Positions 22,077-33,667 of a DNA stretch of 64,000 nt are shown piece by piece (positions within the stretch are counted from its first letter, which is position 1; every line of letters begins with the position of its first letter). The translations under genes were made by a program, and so were the position numbers. A model generated the notes under the pieces. It did not search any database. It saw only the letters and a program-made list of their open reading frames with translations, and was not told the DNA's origin. Origin of the DNA: Phytophthora quininea (taxonomy: Eukaryota; Oomycota; Peronosporomycetes; Peronosporales; Peronosporaceae); NCBI GenBank assembly GCA_011947345.1, contig JAAVTG010000981.1:82859-146858 (forward strand), read 5' to 3'.

Positions 22077-25000
22077 TCAATATCGATCCTGGTTGCTAGG
22101 TGAATCAGGCTCGAGAAAGAGTCCTTGTTCTTTCAACAAGTCGAACACTTCTTTGCCTTCCAACATGCGTCGACTTGACACGGCTTCTCGCATCGCTTTC
22201 TTAAACGCAAGTACTCGGGTTTTCAGACTCGTCAGTTCTTGTTCCAGTGAATTCGAAGCTGCTTGCGTTGCTCCAGTTCTCGGTGCGTTGCGTACACATT
22301 TTCCGTCACGCCGTACAGCTTCCGACGCACTGTATACTGGTTTCCAATGATCTCGTCGGCATTCGACCAGACTGGAGCGCACTCGCGCTTCAGTTTCCGT
22401 ACAGCTCGCTCTTCCAGCTCGCGATGAGCTTCCCACTTGTCCTTTAGCTTTGTCAAAATCTCCTTTTCGCGAGGTAGCTTCGCTCGACGGAAGAGCTCGT
22501 CCATTGGGTTTCGTCGTGCTTCGAGTCTCCCCAGCAACGATCGATCATATTGCTCTTTAGCTTTGAGAGCAGCCACAGCTTTGGTGATCTCAAACAATTT
22601 CCGAGCTTGACGAGTGCGATAGGCGTGTTGTAACAACGAGGCTGCATCGGTTCTCTCTTTGAACATTTGTTGATACGTTTTCCGTCCGAGATGACCACGA
22701 TACATCCTTTGAATAAGTTGTGCTGCTTGAAGACACTGTCGTCTGCGTCGTTCATTGTCAAAGTAAATTCTTCCTCGCTGGCCACGAAGGACCCGTTGGA
22801 TCTCTATAACCGCATGATTTTGGGCTTCTCGCTTGCGACTCAATCGAAGTCTCTTCATCCACGCTTTCAGATACAGCTGAATTCGCTCAGCAGCGAGAAA
22901 GCGGCGCCACTTCTTCATCTTCAGCATTTTCCGTCGCACCAGGATACTTCTAATCCAATGTTGCATACAAAGTACTGCGCCTTTATGGATAAAGTGCCGT
23001 CGAAGAAGAGCTTGAGTGGCGTTCTGACCCTTGCGAGCGTATTTGGCTCGACGAATCTTACGATACAACAAAGCTCGTCTGCGACCGAGTCTGCCTCGAT
23101 AGCACCGCTGGATAGTCAAAGCACACTCGTCGTGGTGCTTCTCGACCGCTCGACGAGCAATCGCGCGGAGTTTCCTTACTACCTGGGCGTATCGGATCCT
23201 TTGTTGCGAGAGAATAATTTTGCTGCGTTGATACAGATACCCCTTTCGCGCTTTATGTCTCCGCCATTGCGTTTGTATCAACAGTGCCGACTTCGTGACT
23301 TGTTTTCGATACAACTGGACATATACGCGAGCCGTGTGGCCCCGATACACGCGTTGGATAGTCAACGCAGCAGCAGTCATTTCAATTCGCGTAGCAGACA
23401 CGTGAATCATCGCCAATTTGCGTCTCCATACACTTTGAATTTTAATAGCTGCATCGCGGTAGAAGGCCAAGTATTTGGTCAAGTTTTTGCGTCGCTTGTA
23501 CTTCCTCCACTGGCCTTGAATACTGCGGATTTTGTGGACCAGCCAGCGGGAACGTGCCTTAAATTCACGGTAATTAAGGTATCGTCGATACCATCTCCAG
23601 ATCTTCCCACCAGCAAGAAGCTTCCGTTCGTAGATGCGCTGTTGGTATTCTTTTCGTCCGAGGTAGCCTTGATAAACACGTTGAATTTCTCTAGCGTTCA
23701 CGTTGCGAATTCTCATCCGAACCACATAGTGAGGTCGATAAACGCGCTGAATTCGACGGACTGCCAAATTGGATCGAAATTTCCACGTCCGCACTTGCCA
23801 TCGCACCTTATTACCTCGAAAGTGAGCTTGTACAAAAGCAATTTTGTCTTGACTGTCCTTCAGCGACAGCAAATGCAGGAATCGCCGCCACGCTAGGAAA
23901 TCGCGGACACAGGTTTGAATTTTCTTGGCGGCTCGGTTCTCTCGAAGCAGTCGACGCTTTGTCAAGAAATCGATAGTAAATCTCTTTTCCGCCAATTGCG
24001 GAATTTGGCTTGCAAGACAACAGCAGCTTCGTACCGGTCGTGCACCAAGCGAAGTAGTTCAATGTGTGGCCTTGCGAGTGGTTCAAGAATCACTGTAGTC
24101 GCTCCTCCAGTAGCGATGCTCTTGATCGTCGAGGATGTGACCAGAGATTTCGTGAATGGGAGCAGAGAATCGTTGCAGAGCTTAATTGTCTTCTGGGATA
24201 GCCGATCACAGCCTTTTAAACGAAGCTCCTGGATCTGTTGACACCCAGTGCAAAGTGCAAGAAGACCACCGTCTGTAATGCGAACATTCCCAATGAGATC
24301 GAATATTTCTAACGGTATCTTGGTAAATGCCAGTGCTGTTAGTGATCGATCTGTTATCCCGCGTGTATTGGCGAGTATAAGCACTCGAAGTTGGAAACAG
24401 CACGAAGCAAGCGCCTCGACCGCAAAGTCTGTTATCTGAGAGCACTACAAGCAAAGTAAAGTTTATGTTAATGACAAGAACGAATGCTTTCTAACGTGAT
24501 AAGCTCACCTTAGAAAGACTCATACTTTCGAGTTGTGGGCAGGCAGCAGCAAGCACGCTCACACCAGTATCACAGATGTTTGTTGCGTTCAAATCAATGC
24601 GCTTCAACGGATGCGTTGAATATTTTCCACTGGCTGGTGTTGGGAAGAGCTGCATGAAGCACGCGGGTGTCTCGAGGTCGTGCCTCTCTGCAATATCAAG
24701 TGACTGCAGCTTCCGACACATTTTACCGAGCAGCTTGAACGTTTGGATGGTTATCTTCCGACCGGACAACGACAATTTCGTTAACAGCGGACAGCCCTTG
24801 GCAATCTCCATGACGCCGTCGTCCGAGACTTTCCGCAAGCCTTTGAAGTCCAACTTCGTCAGGCTGCCACAATATTTCCCGACTACTGCCATACCAGCAT
24901 CTCCAACGTTGATACAGTTCTTCAAATTCAGCGATACTAGTCGCGTGCGTGGCGTATCATCGTCGCTATCGTCATCTCTTGTTTGAGCTTTATTGTCTCC

Positions 25001-26282
25001 CTGAGAGAAGAGATTTCTAATCCCTTCGTCGGTGATAAGCGGACAGTCTTCCATGTTGAGATATTCAAACACTGGCGAAGCGATCAAAGGCGCCATCAGC
25101 AGCAGAGCAAAGTCCGACAAAGTCTTGCAACGTGCGACACTGAGTCGCTTCAGTGAACCTCCGCAGCCTTTAACGATCCAACTAACAGCAGTCTCATCAA
25201 TCCCAAGCCACTCAGACGCAAAACTTGGAGAGAACGAAGCACTACGCTACTTTCAAACCCGAAGAAGGCCATATTGTCGACACTAAGGCAGTCATCCACA
25301 GCTAAATACTGCACTGCCGTGTCTTTGACGGTCGAATTTGCCAAATACGAGACTCCAGACGACGTGAGATTCTTACACTGGCGAACGTCGAGAGACCGGA
25401 GAGTGCAGTCGGGGGACGATCTCTTGGTGGTAGCTATCACTTGGAGAACGGCGTCTGTGACGCCTGGACAACCACGAACAGATAACGTGTGCAGTCGCTT
25501 GCAGCCCTTCCACACTTTGCTTAGCACAGCACTCGAGAAATGGTGGCAATCGTCGAGAATTAGTTCCTGCAGCAAGCTTAAATGCCGTCGGATCGTTGAC
25601 AGTCCTCCATCCGTGAGAGCATGGCATCTATACAAAAAAGTAAGTACGATCCAGTAAAATGATGATGATGTGGTCACTTAGTGGCCAAACCTTGAAACGT
25701 TTAACTTGGTCAGGCATTTAAACTTGGCCAGGTGTGTCGTTCCGATGTCCGTGATGCGTGTGCCTTCCAATAGCATTTCTCGACACTTCATTATCGCATC
25801 TCCTAGATAGTACGAAAAACAAAAGGTAAGCAAATTATCTTTTATAACACAACGATTAATACGTTTGTACCTTTGGCGATAGAATGCGATGCCATTGTAG
25901 ACAACCAGTCGTTGGAAACACTGGCGAAATTACAAAGGTCCAGTTCTTGTTTGATGATCGCACCTCGAGTATCCTACCAAGTGAAGTGGTCATGGGGTTA
26001 ATGAATTGTGGTTACGATAGTAAGTTTGTACTTACCTGGCAGAACAGCTCGATCGGTGGCGCTGGTAACGCTTTCATATTATCTGAACAGTGCCGCGTTG
26101 CTCGTTGCATCTGTCCAAACCGCTTATATTTCGTTCAAAGCGACACGGAAAGATTTTGCAATTGAACGCACACGCTCTACGAGATTTTGGGACAGTTGCG
26201 CTGCTGTCCGGCGCTCGTGTTGAACCCGAAGGAGTTCCATTCGGACCCGCAGAGCTTCAGCTTGTCGATCTTTTGCGCTCAT
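22077..26282 (-). CDS. leucine-rich repeat plus IQ-motif protein
   Basis: Proposed exons: 26282-26036, 25973-25871, 25804-25691, 25627-24509 and 24444-22077, with introns of 62, 66, 63 and 64 nt, giving about 1,300 residues. The first two-thirds of the N-terminal half carries cysteine-containing LRRs of the AMN1/F-box type (CHALTDGGLSTI, CPGVTDAVLQVIA, CPLITDEGIRNL, SQITDFAVEAL). From about residue 680 follow at least six IQ motifs (TIQRVYRGHTAR, TIQRCYRGRLGR, EIQRVLRGQRGR, LIQRMYRGHLGR), calmodulin-binding sites, then a charged helical tail. Such LRR-IQ proteins are usually cytoskeletal, flagellar or centrosomal; that role is inference. One-base breaks occur near 25203, 23996 and 22252 and possibly near 26140, each at a short homopolymer. 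The conserved frames on both sides argue for one gene. Start ATG 26280-26282. Confidence 0.75.
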
Positions 26283-26517
26283 GAAGGCACGACTCTCTGC
26301 GAAATTGCCTGTCCGCTGAAGTTGTAAAATAGCACGTGGCGTTTTGTTCTACGTGGACATCGTCCTGCTGTGACTTTTAAAGTCATGCACGTGGAGCACA
26401 TGTATTTGGTTATGAGTCGCTGATGCAGCAAGTCTCTCTTGAGAAGGTGCTAGTATCCTGTATCGCGCCACCGAAGGAAACGCACACTTTCCAAATTGCG
26501 TTGGACTCGTTGCACCC

Positions 26518-26946
26518 ATGTGTATTTCCTTCTCGTTGATTGTAGTGACGCTGTTTGTCACTGTCTGCAAGACCACAGAGGCCAAGCACACTGCGATCTC
26601 AAGTCCCCGTCGGGTTTCCTTGAGCCCGTCGATCCCCACAAGAGACTACTGCGTACGTACAATGGATGAAGACGAAGAGTGAGGGATTTTCGACGGCCTC
26701 AAGAATCTCAAAGGCATCGCTACAAGCAAAACGGTGGCTACGAGACCCCCACACACACCAAACGCCAAGCAACTCGAGATGATGACATACCGCGATGACA
26801 TTGCCTACTCGTTCTTCAATATCTGGTTCGCCAAGAACGCGCCTCTAGCTACGGGGACCAAACTCGTGAAGGTTAACGAAAATCCAGCCAACGTGAACAT
26901 TGTAGAGAATTTCATGCGTTCAAGACCGTCGCCCAGGACGGACTGA
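26518..26946 (+). pseudogene. broken RxLR effector (second family)
   Basis: ATG at 26518 opens a signal-peptide-like stretch (MCISFSLIVVTLFVTV). RLLR-TYNG appears at about 26641 in another frame, and an acidic DEDEE just before a TGA in the first frame. The C-terminal domain (26734-26946) contains AKQLEMMTYRDDIAYSFFNIW and matches its neighbour at 27234-27630. At least two frame changes and a stop separate the parts. It was a typical secreted RxLR-dEER gene but cannot be translated as one protein from this sequence. Confidence 0.7.
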
Positions 26947-27175
26947 AGAAGACATAAATGAAGACAGAGTAAAGTCAAGGACTACAGTTGGTACAAGATC
27001 GTTGAATGAATCTTTATACAGTACCGATATACAATTCTCTAACATATTATGTTTTCGTTCGTGGAATAATCACCAGCTCCGAAAATGTCATCGCGTGGAT
27101 CATCTGGAAGGAAGTTGAGTTTACGACTATCGTGAGGAGAGTATTCAAGACGGTACTTGTGTTATTGCTAGGAAC

Positions 27176-27190
27176 TTCACTTTGCAACTT
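27176..27190 (+). promoter_or_regulatory. Inr-like core promoter of RxLR gene at 27234
   Basis: TTCACTTTGCAACTT resembles the Inr-FPR consensus and lies about 44 bp before the ATG. Confidence 0.45.
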
Positions 27191-27233
27191 GCCCAGACTC
27201 CCTCAAGTGACCATCATCTATCAACTGCCAGTC

Positions 27234-27630
27234 ATGCGTACTTTCATCCTCCTCCTCGTGACGGCTCTCCTCGTCAATGTTGCGGCGGCGACGGAATCTA
27301 GCACTCCCTTACCGCCGACTTCTTTTGAACCGACTTATCCCCCAACAGACTTCTGCGTTCGTCCAACGGTCAAAACGAGGAGAGAGGGTTCTCGACGGCC
27401 TCGCGAAGCTTGGCGGCGTGGTCAAAGCCAAAAAGGCACCGAAAATCCCCACCCCGGATGCCAAGCAGCTCGAGATGATGTCGTACCGAGATGATGTCGC
27501 GTTCCCGTTTTTCAAGATTTGGATCAACAACAACTTGCCACTGGCAACGGTGATGGGTCTCATCAAAGCGAACAACAAAATTCTAGAGAGTTACACTCGC
27601 TACAAGGTCGTTGCCAAGGGTGGTCTCTAA
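27234..27630 (+). pseudogene. RxLR-dEER effector, two one-base frame breaks
   Basis: ATG at 27234 gives a good signal peptide (MRTFILLLVTALLVNVAAA). RLLR-SSNGQNEER is encoded from 27347 but one frame off the signal peptide. The effector domain (VLDGLAKLGG..., then AKQLEMMSYRDDVAFPFF) is one further frame off and stops at 27630 after VVAKGGL. Each step equals a single lost base, one between 27300 and 27346 and one at the G-run 27386-27388. The whole gene is otherwise complete with a promoter, so it is either freshly broken or mis-sequenced. Relatives: 26518-26946 and 48273-48717. Confidence 0.75.
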
Positions 27631-27840
27631 ACAAACAAAGACGAGATAATAGGCTACAGTGTACATGTACAAAGTGTGCCAACAATGCCCGCGTTTTGTA
27701 GTGATCACGAGCAACCGGTGAACACATCCGTGTTTTCTGCGAGACCATCATCTCGATCTTGCCTGCAGTTGTCTTTCTCGCGTTTGTCGACTTCCTGTCA
27801 ATCTTCGGCAATTACAACCCAACGCCCAAGAAGAACAGTC

Positions 27841-28430
27841 ATGCGTCGTTGTCTGACTTTGTTGCTGACTGTGATGATTTTCGTCACAGTCGTCTGTGCA
27901 CGTTCAACTGCTACAGAGAGCAATCAATTCGAGACCGTCACCACCGCCACTGACGGCACCGAAGAAAGAGGGGTCGTCAACAACGCTGCGTTGCGATTAA
28001 AACTCACACCTTGATCGAAGAGGACATATCCATCCATGGTGATGGAGCAGTTGGTGGCTAGGAAGGTGCCTCTCGATGTCGAGACCATGTTCGCGTGGCT
28101 CAAGTACGTACTCAAACTCCGAGCGGTCAAAGGAGAAAGTAAACAAATCTACGCTTCCAACTCCGTCATTTTCGGTACGTTTATCGAGAAGTTTCCCGAA
28201 GAACGCATCGCGTTGCTTCTGGTGTCAATGGCCAAGCAGTCCGACGAACTCGTGAGGCTTTCGAAACAACTTGAGCCATGGCTTTTGCGCCTTATGCAGG
28301 CACGTAAAGTGCCCCGAAGCTTTTGAAAGGGGTTTTGCGCGTGAAGACGAAGGGAAGAACGGCTGTTGAATTGAAGAATGACCCTGATTACTTGTTGTGG
28401 ACAAGCTATCTACGTCTCGTAGAAGACTAG
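27841..28430 (+). pseudogene. RxLR-family effector with premature stop and frame shift
   Basis: Same family as 8929 and 14820: MRRCLTLLLTVMIFVTVVCA signal peptide, no RxLR (the intervening segment is deleted), EER in TEERG. A TGA at 28012-28014 replaces the Trp codon seen in the paralogue at 14158. The frame then stays open through VPLDVETMFAWLKYVLKLR and RIALLLVSMAKQ until a frame change near 28316. The end (RTAVELKNDPDYLLW, then VED) sits in another frame and stops at 28430. Confidence 0.75.
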
Positions 28431-28680
28431 TTACTAGCACGTGGCACTGCTTATCCCTGAGCAAATGCATGCGACTGTCTTACGCGATTGTACTGCTAGT
28501 ATCTTTTGGTACTACACATTCCGTAATTGTTTATAGCTTTCGTTTTGGAGGAAATTTTGGACGTCTCGTGCGTGATAGCAAGTAACCGAACAAAACAATT
28601 GAAGAGAAAGTAGGCCACGAATCAACAATTAAAGCTTATGTGGTATTTCGTACTACGCATGTCGTAGTAGTAGCCACAGA
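28431..28680. other. intergenic, no gene seen
   Basis: AT-rich spacer between the effector pseudogene and the hydrolase 3' end. Confidence 0.4.
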
Positions 28681-30225
28681 CTAGAAGAGACACTCGAACC
28701 ACTTGAAGGGCTTCTTGGCGTCGTTGAACCAGCCGTCGCTGGTCAGGAGTCCCGTGTCGGCGTGGTTTAATTCTGCTTTATAGAACCGATCGGTGTAGCT
28801 GTCCCCGAACAGGGACGCGTCCAGACCTTGAGAGCAGCTCTGGAACTCCACCATCCCGTCGTTCTCCGGCGACTTGTGCGGAAACGCTTTCCCACACATG
28901 ATAAACCATCCGTAGTAGATGGACACCACGCCGGCGTAGTTGTTGCTACAGATCGCAGCAGTCACGTTCCCACTGTACGCCTCTTGAGCAGCTACGTACG
29001 CTGCGTTTAGTTCAGCCGAGGCGAACTTCTCGCCTTCGTACGTGAGAGCCAATCGAGACGGAGGAAGCGGACACTGACCCACCAAATCGAGAACATCTTT
29101 GACGAGCTCGCCGCCGTGGTCTCCGTCGCAAAACTCTTTCGCAGTGACTGCGACCATGCTGCCTTTCATCGGCGAGCTCAAAGCCACCCAAGACGTGCTC
29201 GCGTCAAAGCTGCATTTACCTTTCGCGAGCGCACCAGCCATGACCGCTCCGGCCATCGAGTGGGTCACCACGATCGTGTCGTGGACGACCTTCGCGGTTT
29301 TATCGCTCGTCTCGCTCAACGACAGCGAGAAATCGCAAAACTTTTGCTGCAGCGTGTCGTCGGTCCAAGCTGAATCCATCGTGTTCAGATGAGCATACTT
29401 GACGGTCGAGCAGCATGGAGCGTGGTCGCCGATGGAGCCCATTCTGGCGGTAGGTTCGTCTTGCAGCTCCGTCTCCTCCTTCGAGACGCCAATGCCGTGG
29501 AAGAAGACGCACGGTCGAGGTGTCGACTGACACTCGCAAGAGGACGCCGCGATGGCCATGTGCTCTTGCGCCTTCAGGTTCCGTGAGTTGGTCGTCGGGA
29601 ATTCCCCACCGGTGAGTAGTGCGAGGGCAGTCGGTGTCAACGAGGTCGGCTTCACGACGGGAGAGCATGGAGAAGAATCCGTTGGTACTATAATGTCGAC
29701 CGAGCTGTTGAGGAACTCGACTTTGATGGTCATATCACTCCCGAAAGCGGTGAAACCGGAGCGATCGGAAGCACAGACTGCAAACGTTGCTCCTTTGAAG
29801 GTGGTCTGGAACAGGTTTCCGCTGGTACAATCGACAATTTCATCGCCTACCGAAGCGCTTGGAATAGGGACGACGTCGTTGAGTGCCGGCAAAATCGAAT
29901 CCAATGATAATGTTGATGAAAGGCATCTCGCGGTCTTGTTAACAGGGTCAGAAACACTAGTTTCCACCGTGTAGGAAATCCCACCGACGAGAAGATACTT
30001 GAACTGAGATTCTCTGGAAGTAAACGTGGCGACACCATTGTATAGCAACTTGTTGTCTGTCGATTCAACTGGGTTGGCGAAGACGTCGAACTCGAGCTGG
30101 TCGTGAATTGCCATCGCCTTCCGCTTGAGCTCGACGTGGATTTTCAACGGTGGTGCGTTGATTGACGCAGTCGTCGACACCGACAAAACGAGGACAGCGA
30201 TGATGACGAGCGTTGGGACTGGCAT
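28681..30225 (-). CDS. secreted alpha/beta-hydrolase-like protein, copy 1
   Basis: 514 residues from ATG 30223-30225. The N-terminus is a signal peptide (MPVPTLVIIAVLVLSVSTTA). The N-terminal half is an unassigned beta-rich domain with several N-glycosylation sites. The C-terminal half reads PCVFFHGIGVSKEE (oxyanion-loop HG region), DTIVVTHSMAGAVMAGAL (nucleophile elbow, S in H-S-M-A-G), and NHADTGLLTSDGWFND near the end, which can supply the catalytic His. That pattern fits a lipase/esterase-type alpha/beta hydrolase, with Cys-rich loops suited to secretion. The substrate is unknown. An Inr-like TTCATTCTCAAACTG lies a few bases upstream (30230-30246). The C-terminal 320-odd codons are nearly identical to the inverted copy at 51145-52743, the N-terminal half is not. 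Confidence 0.8.
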   Translation of the reverse strand: MPVPTLVIIAVLVLSVSTTASINAPPLKIHVELKRKAMAIHDQLEFDVFANPVESTDNKLLYNGVATFTSRESQFKYLLVGGISYTVETSVSDPVNKTARCLSSTLSLDSILPALNDVVPIPSASVGDEIVDCTSGNLFQTTFKGATFAVCASDRSGFTAFGSDMTIKVEFLNSSVDIIVPTDSSPCSPVVKPTSLTPTALALLTGGEFPTTNSRNLKAQEHMAIAASSCECQSTPRPCVFFHGIGVSKEETELQDEPTARMGSIGDHAPCCSTVKYAHLNTMDSAWTDDTLQQKFCDFSLSLSETSDKTAKVVHDTIVVTHSMAGAVMAGALAKGKCSFDASTSWVALSSPMKGSMVAVTAKEFCDGDHGGELVKDVLDLVGQCPLPPSRLALTYEGEKFASAELNAAYVAAQEAYSGNVTAAICSNNYAGVVSIYYGWFIMCGKAFPHKSPENDGMVEFQSCSQGLDASLFGDSYTDRFYKAELNHADTGLLTSDGWFNDAKKPFKWFECLF

Positions 30226-30246
30226 GGCAGTTTGAGAATGAAGCGG

Positions 30247-30794
30247 ACGACACTGAATCGAGTCGAGTCGAAGGGTGAGCAGGTGTAGCGATGTTTATGC
30301 CCTCTGCACAGAGGATTGTCGACATACCAGTACGTGGATCGATGCACAGTAACATGCTGGAGACCGGGACTGGGGGCTTCATTTATGGGGAAAGTTGCCG
30401 CACGAGCACCAATTTGAACTCGTTGCCGCTGAATCAGCCATTGCGCTGCATACACCTCGCCGTACACTTGATGGTCTCGAGAACTTCTTCGCCAGACGAG
30501 TTGTACAGATGGCCAGTAGCTGCTGATGGGACGCTCGCTTGCGGGACGCAGCCACCAAACGCCGCCTCACGATTTGCGTCGAGTATTCACAGAGCTCTCA
30601 GGTAAGGACGCCCAACCTCCAGTCGCTATTTCTTGGAGGAGGGCGAGTCACTCCATCGGAAGACGTTTCTTGCCTCGACGCCGGACGTGGGGAACGGCCC
30701 AAATCTGGAACATGATCACGGCATGACACGGCTCCCGTGGCATCACAGCAGACAAGCTTCGGCATGCAGGGAATGGCTGGTGGTGAGGCAATTC
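30247..30794. other. intergenic, no gene recognised
   Basis: 5' flank of hydrolase copy 1 and sequence leading to the fold-back repeat. Short frames only. Confidence 0.4.
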
Positions 30795-32250
30795 ATCGCT
30801 CTGCTGTGCCAGGCCCCGTTTGCCTTTGGGGAGGCCTCTGTAAGGGTTCTTTGAGTCGGAATTGGCATCGAATTTTCCGCTTGGAGGGGGACCCGAAACG
30901 GCGCGATCGGTCGGCTGCTGGTAACGACTGGGCTTCCGTTGCCTTTGGCTGCTCACGGGCGGTGCGGCCCTCGCGTTGTGGAGCCGTGCAACGAGGTTCG
31001 CATGGCACGTCAGCGCTGCGTGTCGAGTTGGAACGGCCGTGGACCAGCGAAATGCAGAGCCGTTGGGGGCGGTGGGGGCGAGTTCGAGACACTTTCACTG
31101 CGGTGGTCTGCGTGGGGGAGTGTGACGATTGCACTGGTGGAGTGACACGAGACCGTCGGGTGGTGAGGTCGAGGGCGAGGTCGAGGCGTGAAAGGCAACG
31201 CTATGTCGGTGCTGTCCGAAAAGATGTTGTATCCGGATAAGTTGAGGTTGTCCGGATAAACTATCACCATTTTTTAAGAGTCAATGTTTGTTAAATTATT
31301 TAACTTTTCCTCGACACTTGTTGGGTAGCTGTGCGCACTGGAAGAAAGAGCAGTGTGTCTTGTACGTGTAGAGGACCATCATGCCAAATTGGAGTGGCGC
31401 GACCGACTAGGAGACGAGGATTTGGATATCGATCAGTCAGACATTCATCGAGCAACGGCCGTTGGCAGCACAATCTAACGTGCCAAGTTAACCACAATAG
31501 CAAAGAGAATTTCACATTCTTATTAAAGAATGCCAGCATTCTAGCCACAAGAACAGAAAGTGTTGGCGCCTTCTTCGTCGAGAACTTGCTTCTCGACGCA
31601 GAATATAAACTCGAGCTTCTTTTTCGGATGGGCCTGGAGCGGCACGTCAGCAGACGCGAAACAGTCTTTGCTGACGTTTTGGACTAGGATTGACAATAAA
31701 GGCCAGCTGCGTTTACCAGCCGAACGAAGCAATCAATGGTTGTAGACTTGCGCTTGCCGAAAGGACCATTGCACTCTTCGAGCACTTATCCGGACAACCT
31801 CAACTTATCCGGATACAACATCTTTTCGGACAGCACCGACATAGCGTTGCCTTTCACGCCTCGACCTCGCCCTCGACCTCACCACCCGACGGTCTCGTGT
31901 CACTCCACCAGTGCAATCGTCACACTCCCCCGCAGACCACCGCAGTGAAAGTGTCTCGAACTCGCCCCCACCGCCCCCAACGGCTCTGCATTTCGCTGGT
32001 CCACGGCCGTTCCAACTCGACACGCAGCGCTGACGTGCCATGCGAACCTCGTTGCACGGCTCCACAACGCGAGGGCCGCACCGCCCGTGAGCAACCAAAG
32101 GCAACGGAAGCCCAGTCGTTACCAGCAGCCGACCGATCGCGCCGTTTCGGGTCCCCCTCCAAGCGGAAAATTCGATGCCAATTCCGACTCAAAGAACCCT
32201 TACAGAGGCCTCCCCCAAAGGCGAACGGGGCCCAGCAGCGCTGCGATACA
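30795..32250. repeat. fold-back element: about 460-bp inverted arms, 520-bp loop
   Basis: The arms (about 30795-31260 and 31785-32250) are inverted copies; mirrored positions sum to about 63044, and the inner sequences atccggataagttgaggttg match exactly. Identity decays at the outer ends around aacggggcc. The motif TTATCCGG...ACCTCAACTTATCCGGATA at the inner ends resembles terminal sequences of pogo/Tigger-type transposons. The loop has a broken peptide stretch (ENFTFLLKNAS...LLLDAEYKLEL) but no recognisable transposase. Confidence 0.7.
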
Positions 32251-32810
32251 TTGCGCTGCCTCGCCTCCAGTCGGCGGTCCCGCGTTCATGTCTGCCGGAG
32301 CTTGTCTGCCATCGTCTCAAGGGGGAATCGAAATCACCACCACAGGCAAGATCCCGGGGCGTGTTGCGTGCGCGTTCCAGATTTGAGCCTGATTTGCACC
32401 GTTGACGGCGCCAAGTTTTGCTCCGTTCTCCGAGAAGCAGGCTGGCGGCCAGCTCCCAGTCTATGCAAGTGCTTTCTGATCGACGGTGATCAGCAGCGAC
32501 AATATCCGCGCGAAAAACTTCAAGCACATCAACTTGGCATGGGCTGCTTTCGCCCGCTCGAACGCCAACGCAGGGCGCGACGCATAACGTCTTGAGCACG
32601 TGCGCAGAGCCTGTCGCCAAACACCAACCAGCACTGGCCTGCCCATCGAAAACACACCACGCAAGCTCCGCCAGGCACACAAAATTGGTTGGTGAGTCCA
32701 TTGCCAGGGTGGGACTGCTCGAATTTGGCGCCGCAGGGCTCGTCTGCGCGTCGCCTCGTCGGCAGTGCGACACGGCCGCCATCTTAGCGGAGCCGCCGCC
32801 GACTTGCTGC
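32251..32810. other. upstream region of PX gene, no gene seen
   Basis: GC-rich, with overlapping open frames on both strands but none resembling a protein family. Confidence 0.4.
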
Positions 32811-32826
32811 CATTCTCGCATTCGCT
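32811..32826 (+). promoter_or_regulatory. Inr-FPR core promoter of PX gene 1
   Basis: CCATTCTCGCATTCGC fits the oomycete Inr plus FPR and lies 40 bp before the ATG at 32866. Confidence 0.5.
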
Positions 32827-32865
32827 CGCTCACCACCACCCCACCACCGCTCACCACCACCGGCG

Positions 32866-33536
32866 ATGCCGTACGAAAGCTTCAAGAGCTCGCTGCACGT
32901 GTCGATCCGAGGACTCGTGCAGGACCGCAAGACCGGCACCTGGCGCTACCTGCTGCAGGTGACGCGCCGCATGCAGGACGACGCCTTCACCACCACCGTC
33001 GAGCACGCGCCGTCCAAACTCGCCACCCGACCGTGCACCACCCAGTCGTACGCGATCCGCCGCAGCTTCGACGACTTCAAAAAGCTGCACCAAGCAGTGG
33101 CGCCGCTCATGACCAAAGGCGGCAAATCTTCTCTGCCCAAGCTGCCCAACGAGAGTCTCCTCACCTTCTTCGTGGGGAGACGCAGACGGCGCTGCAAAAG
33201 AAGCGGCTGGCGCTTGAGCGGGTGCTGGCAGCTATTGAGAGCCACCCCGCAGCCAGTGACGCACCCGAGTACATGGAGTTCCTGGCCAACATGAACTCGT
33301 ACGACCGAGTGACCAAAGCGCCACTGTCGCCGAGCATCAGCAGTCGCAGTAGCTTCAGCTGCTACAGTGAAGACGGCGCCATGGAGAACCCCAATGTTCT
33401 GACGACGTCTCGGTCCACGATGGCTCTGCGAAGGGCCTACTTCCAACACGACACGGCTCTGTGGAGATCCATGGACGACATCGAAGTGTCGGCCCGAGAG
33501 ACGCACCTGCCCTTCTCGCACTTCAGCATGACCTGA
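32866..33536 (+). CDS. PX-domain protein 1
   Basis: About 223 residues. A PX (phox homology) domain spans residues 8-125: SYAIRRSFDDFKKLHQAV carries the R-x-F-x-x-F phosphoinositide-binding helix, followed by the proline-rich LPKLPNESLLTFF loop and the helix ALQKKRLALERVLAAIESHP. A Ser-rich tail follows (SPSISSRSSFSCYSEDG). Such proteins bind phosphoinositides on endosomal membranes. A one-base loss in the G-run 33174-33177 breaks the frame between the loop and the last helix; both halves fit the family well. A paralogue with the same MPYESF start lies inverted at 41990-42514. It converges on the kinase gene 132 bp downstream. Confidence 0.8.
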
Positions 33537-33667
33537 AGAAGCCCGCCCAAGTGATTTAAGTGTGCATGTACAAAGTTAATAGGGAGACGGATAGAAGATG
33601 AAGAACTCACCACCACCACGCAGAGCTCCGATATCCGACTGTAATTTATGAAGATTTTATTCCTCCA

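Noticed and set aside
22667..23896. A 409-codon plus-strand frame opposite the IQ-repeat gene.
   Set aside because: The minus strand encodes clear IQ motifs; the plus-strand peptide has no recognisable features and is the shadow of a repetitive gene.
29300..29668. Long arginine-rich frames antisense or out of frame to the hydrolase genes (also 51756-52124).
   Set aside because: They follow only from the GC-rich codon use of the real gene and are mirrored in the other copy because the DNA is identical.
31690..32595. A 301-codon frame across the fold-back repeat.
   Set aside because: It spans an inverted-repeat arm and has low-complexity Arg/Pro/Ser composition; the mirrored arm gives similar open frames on both strands.
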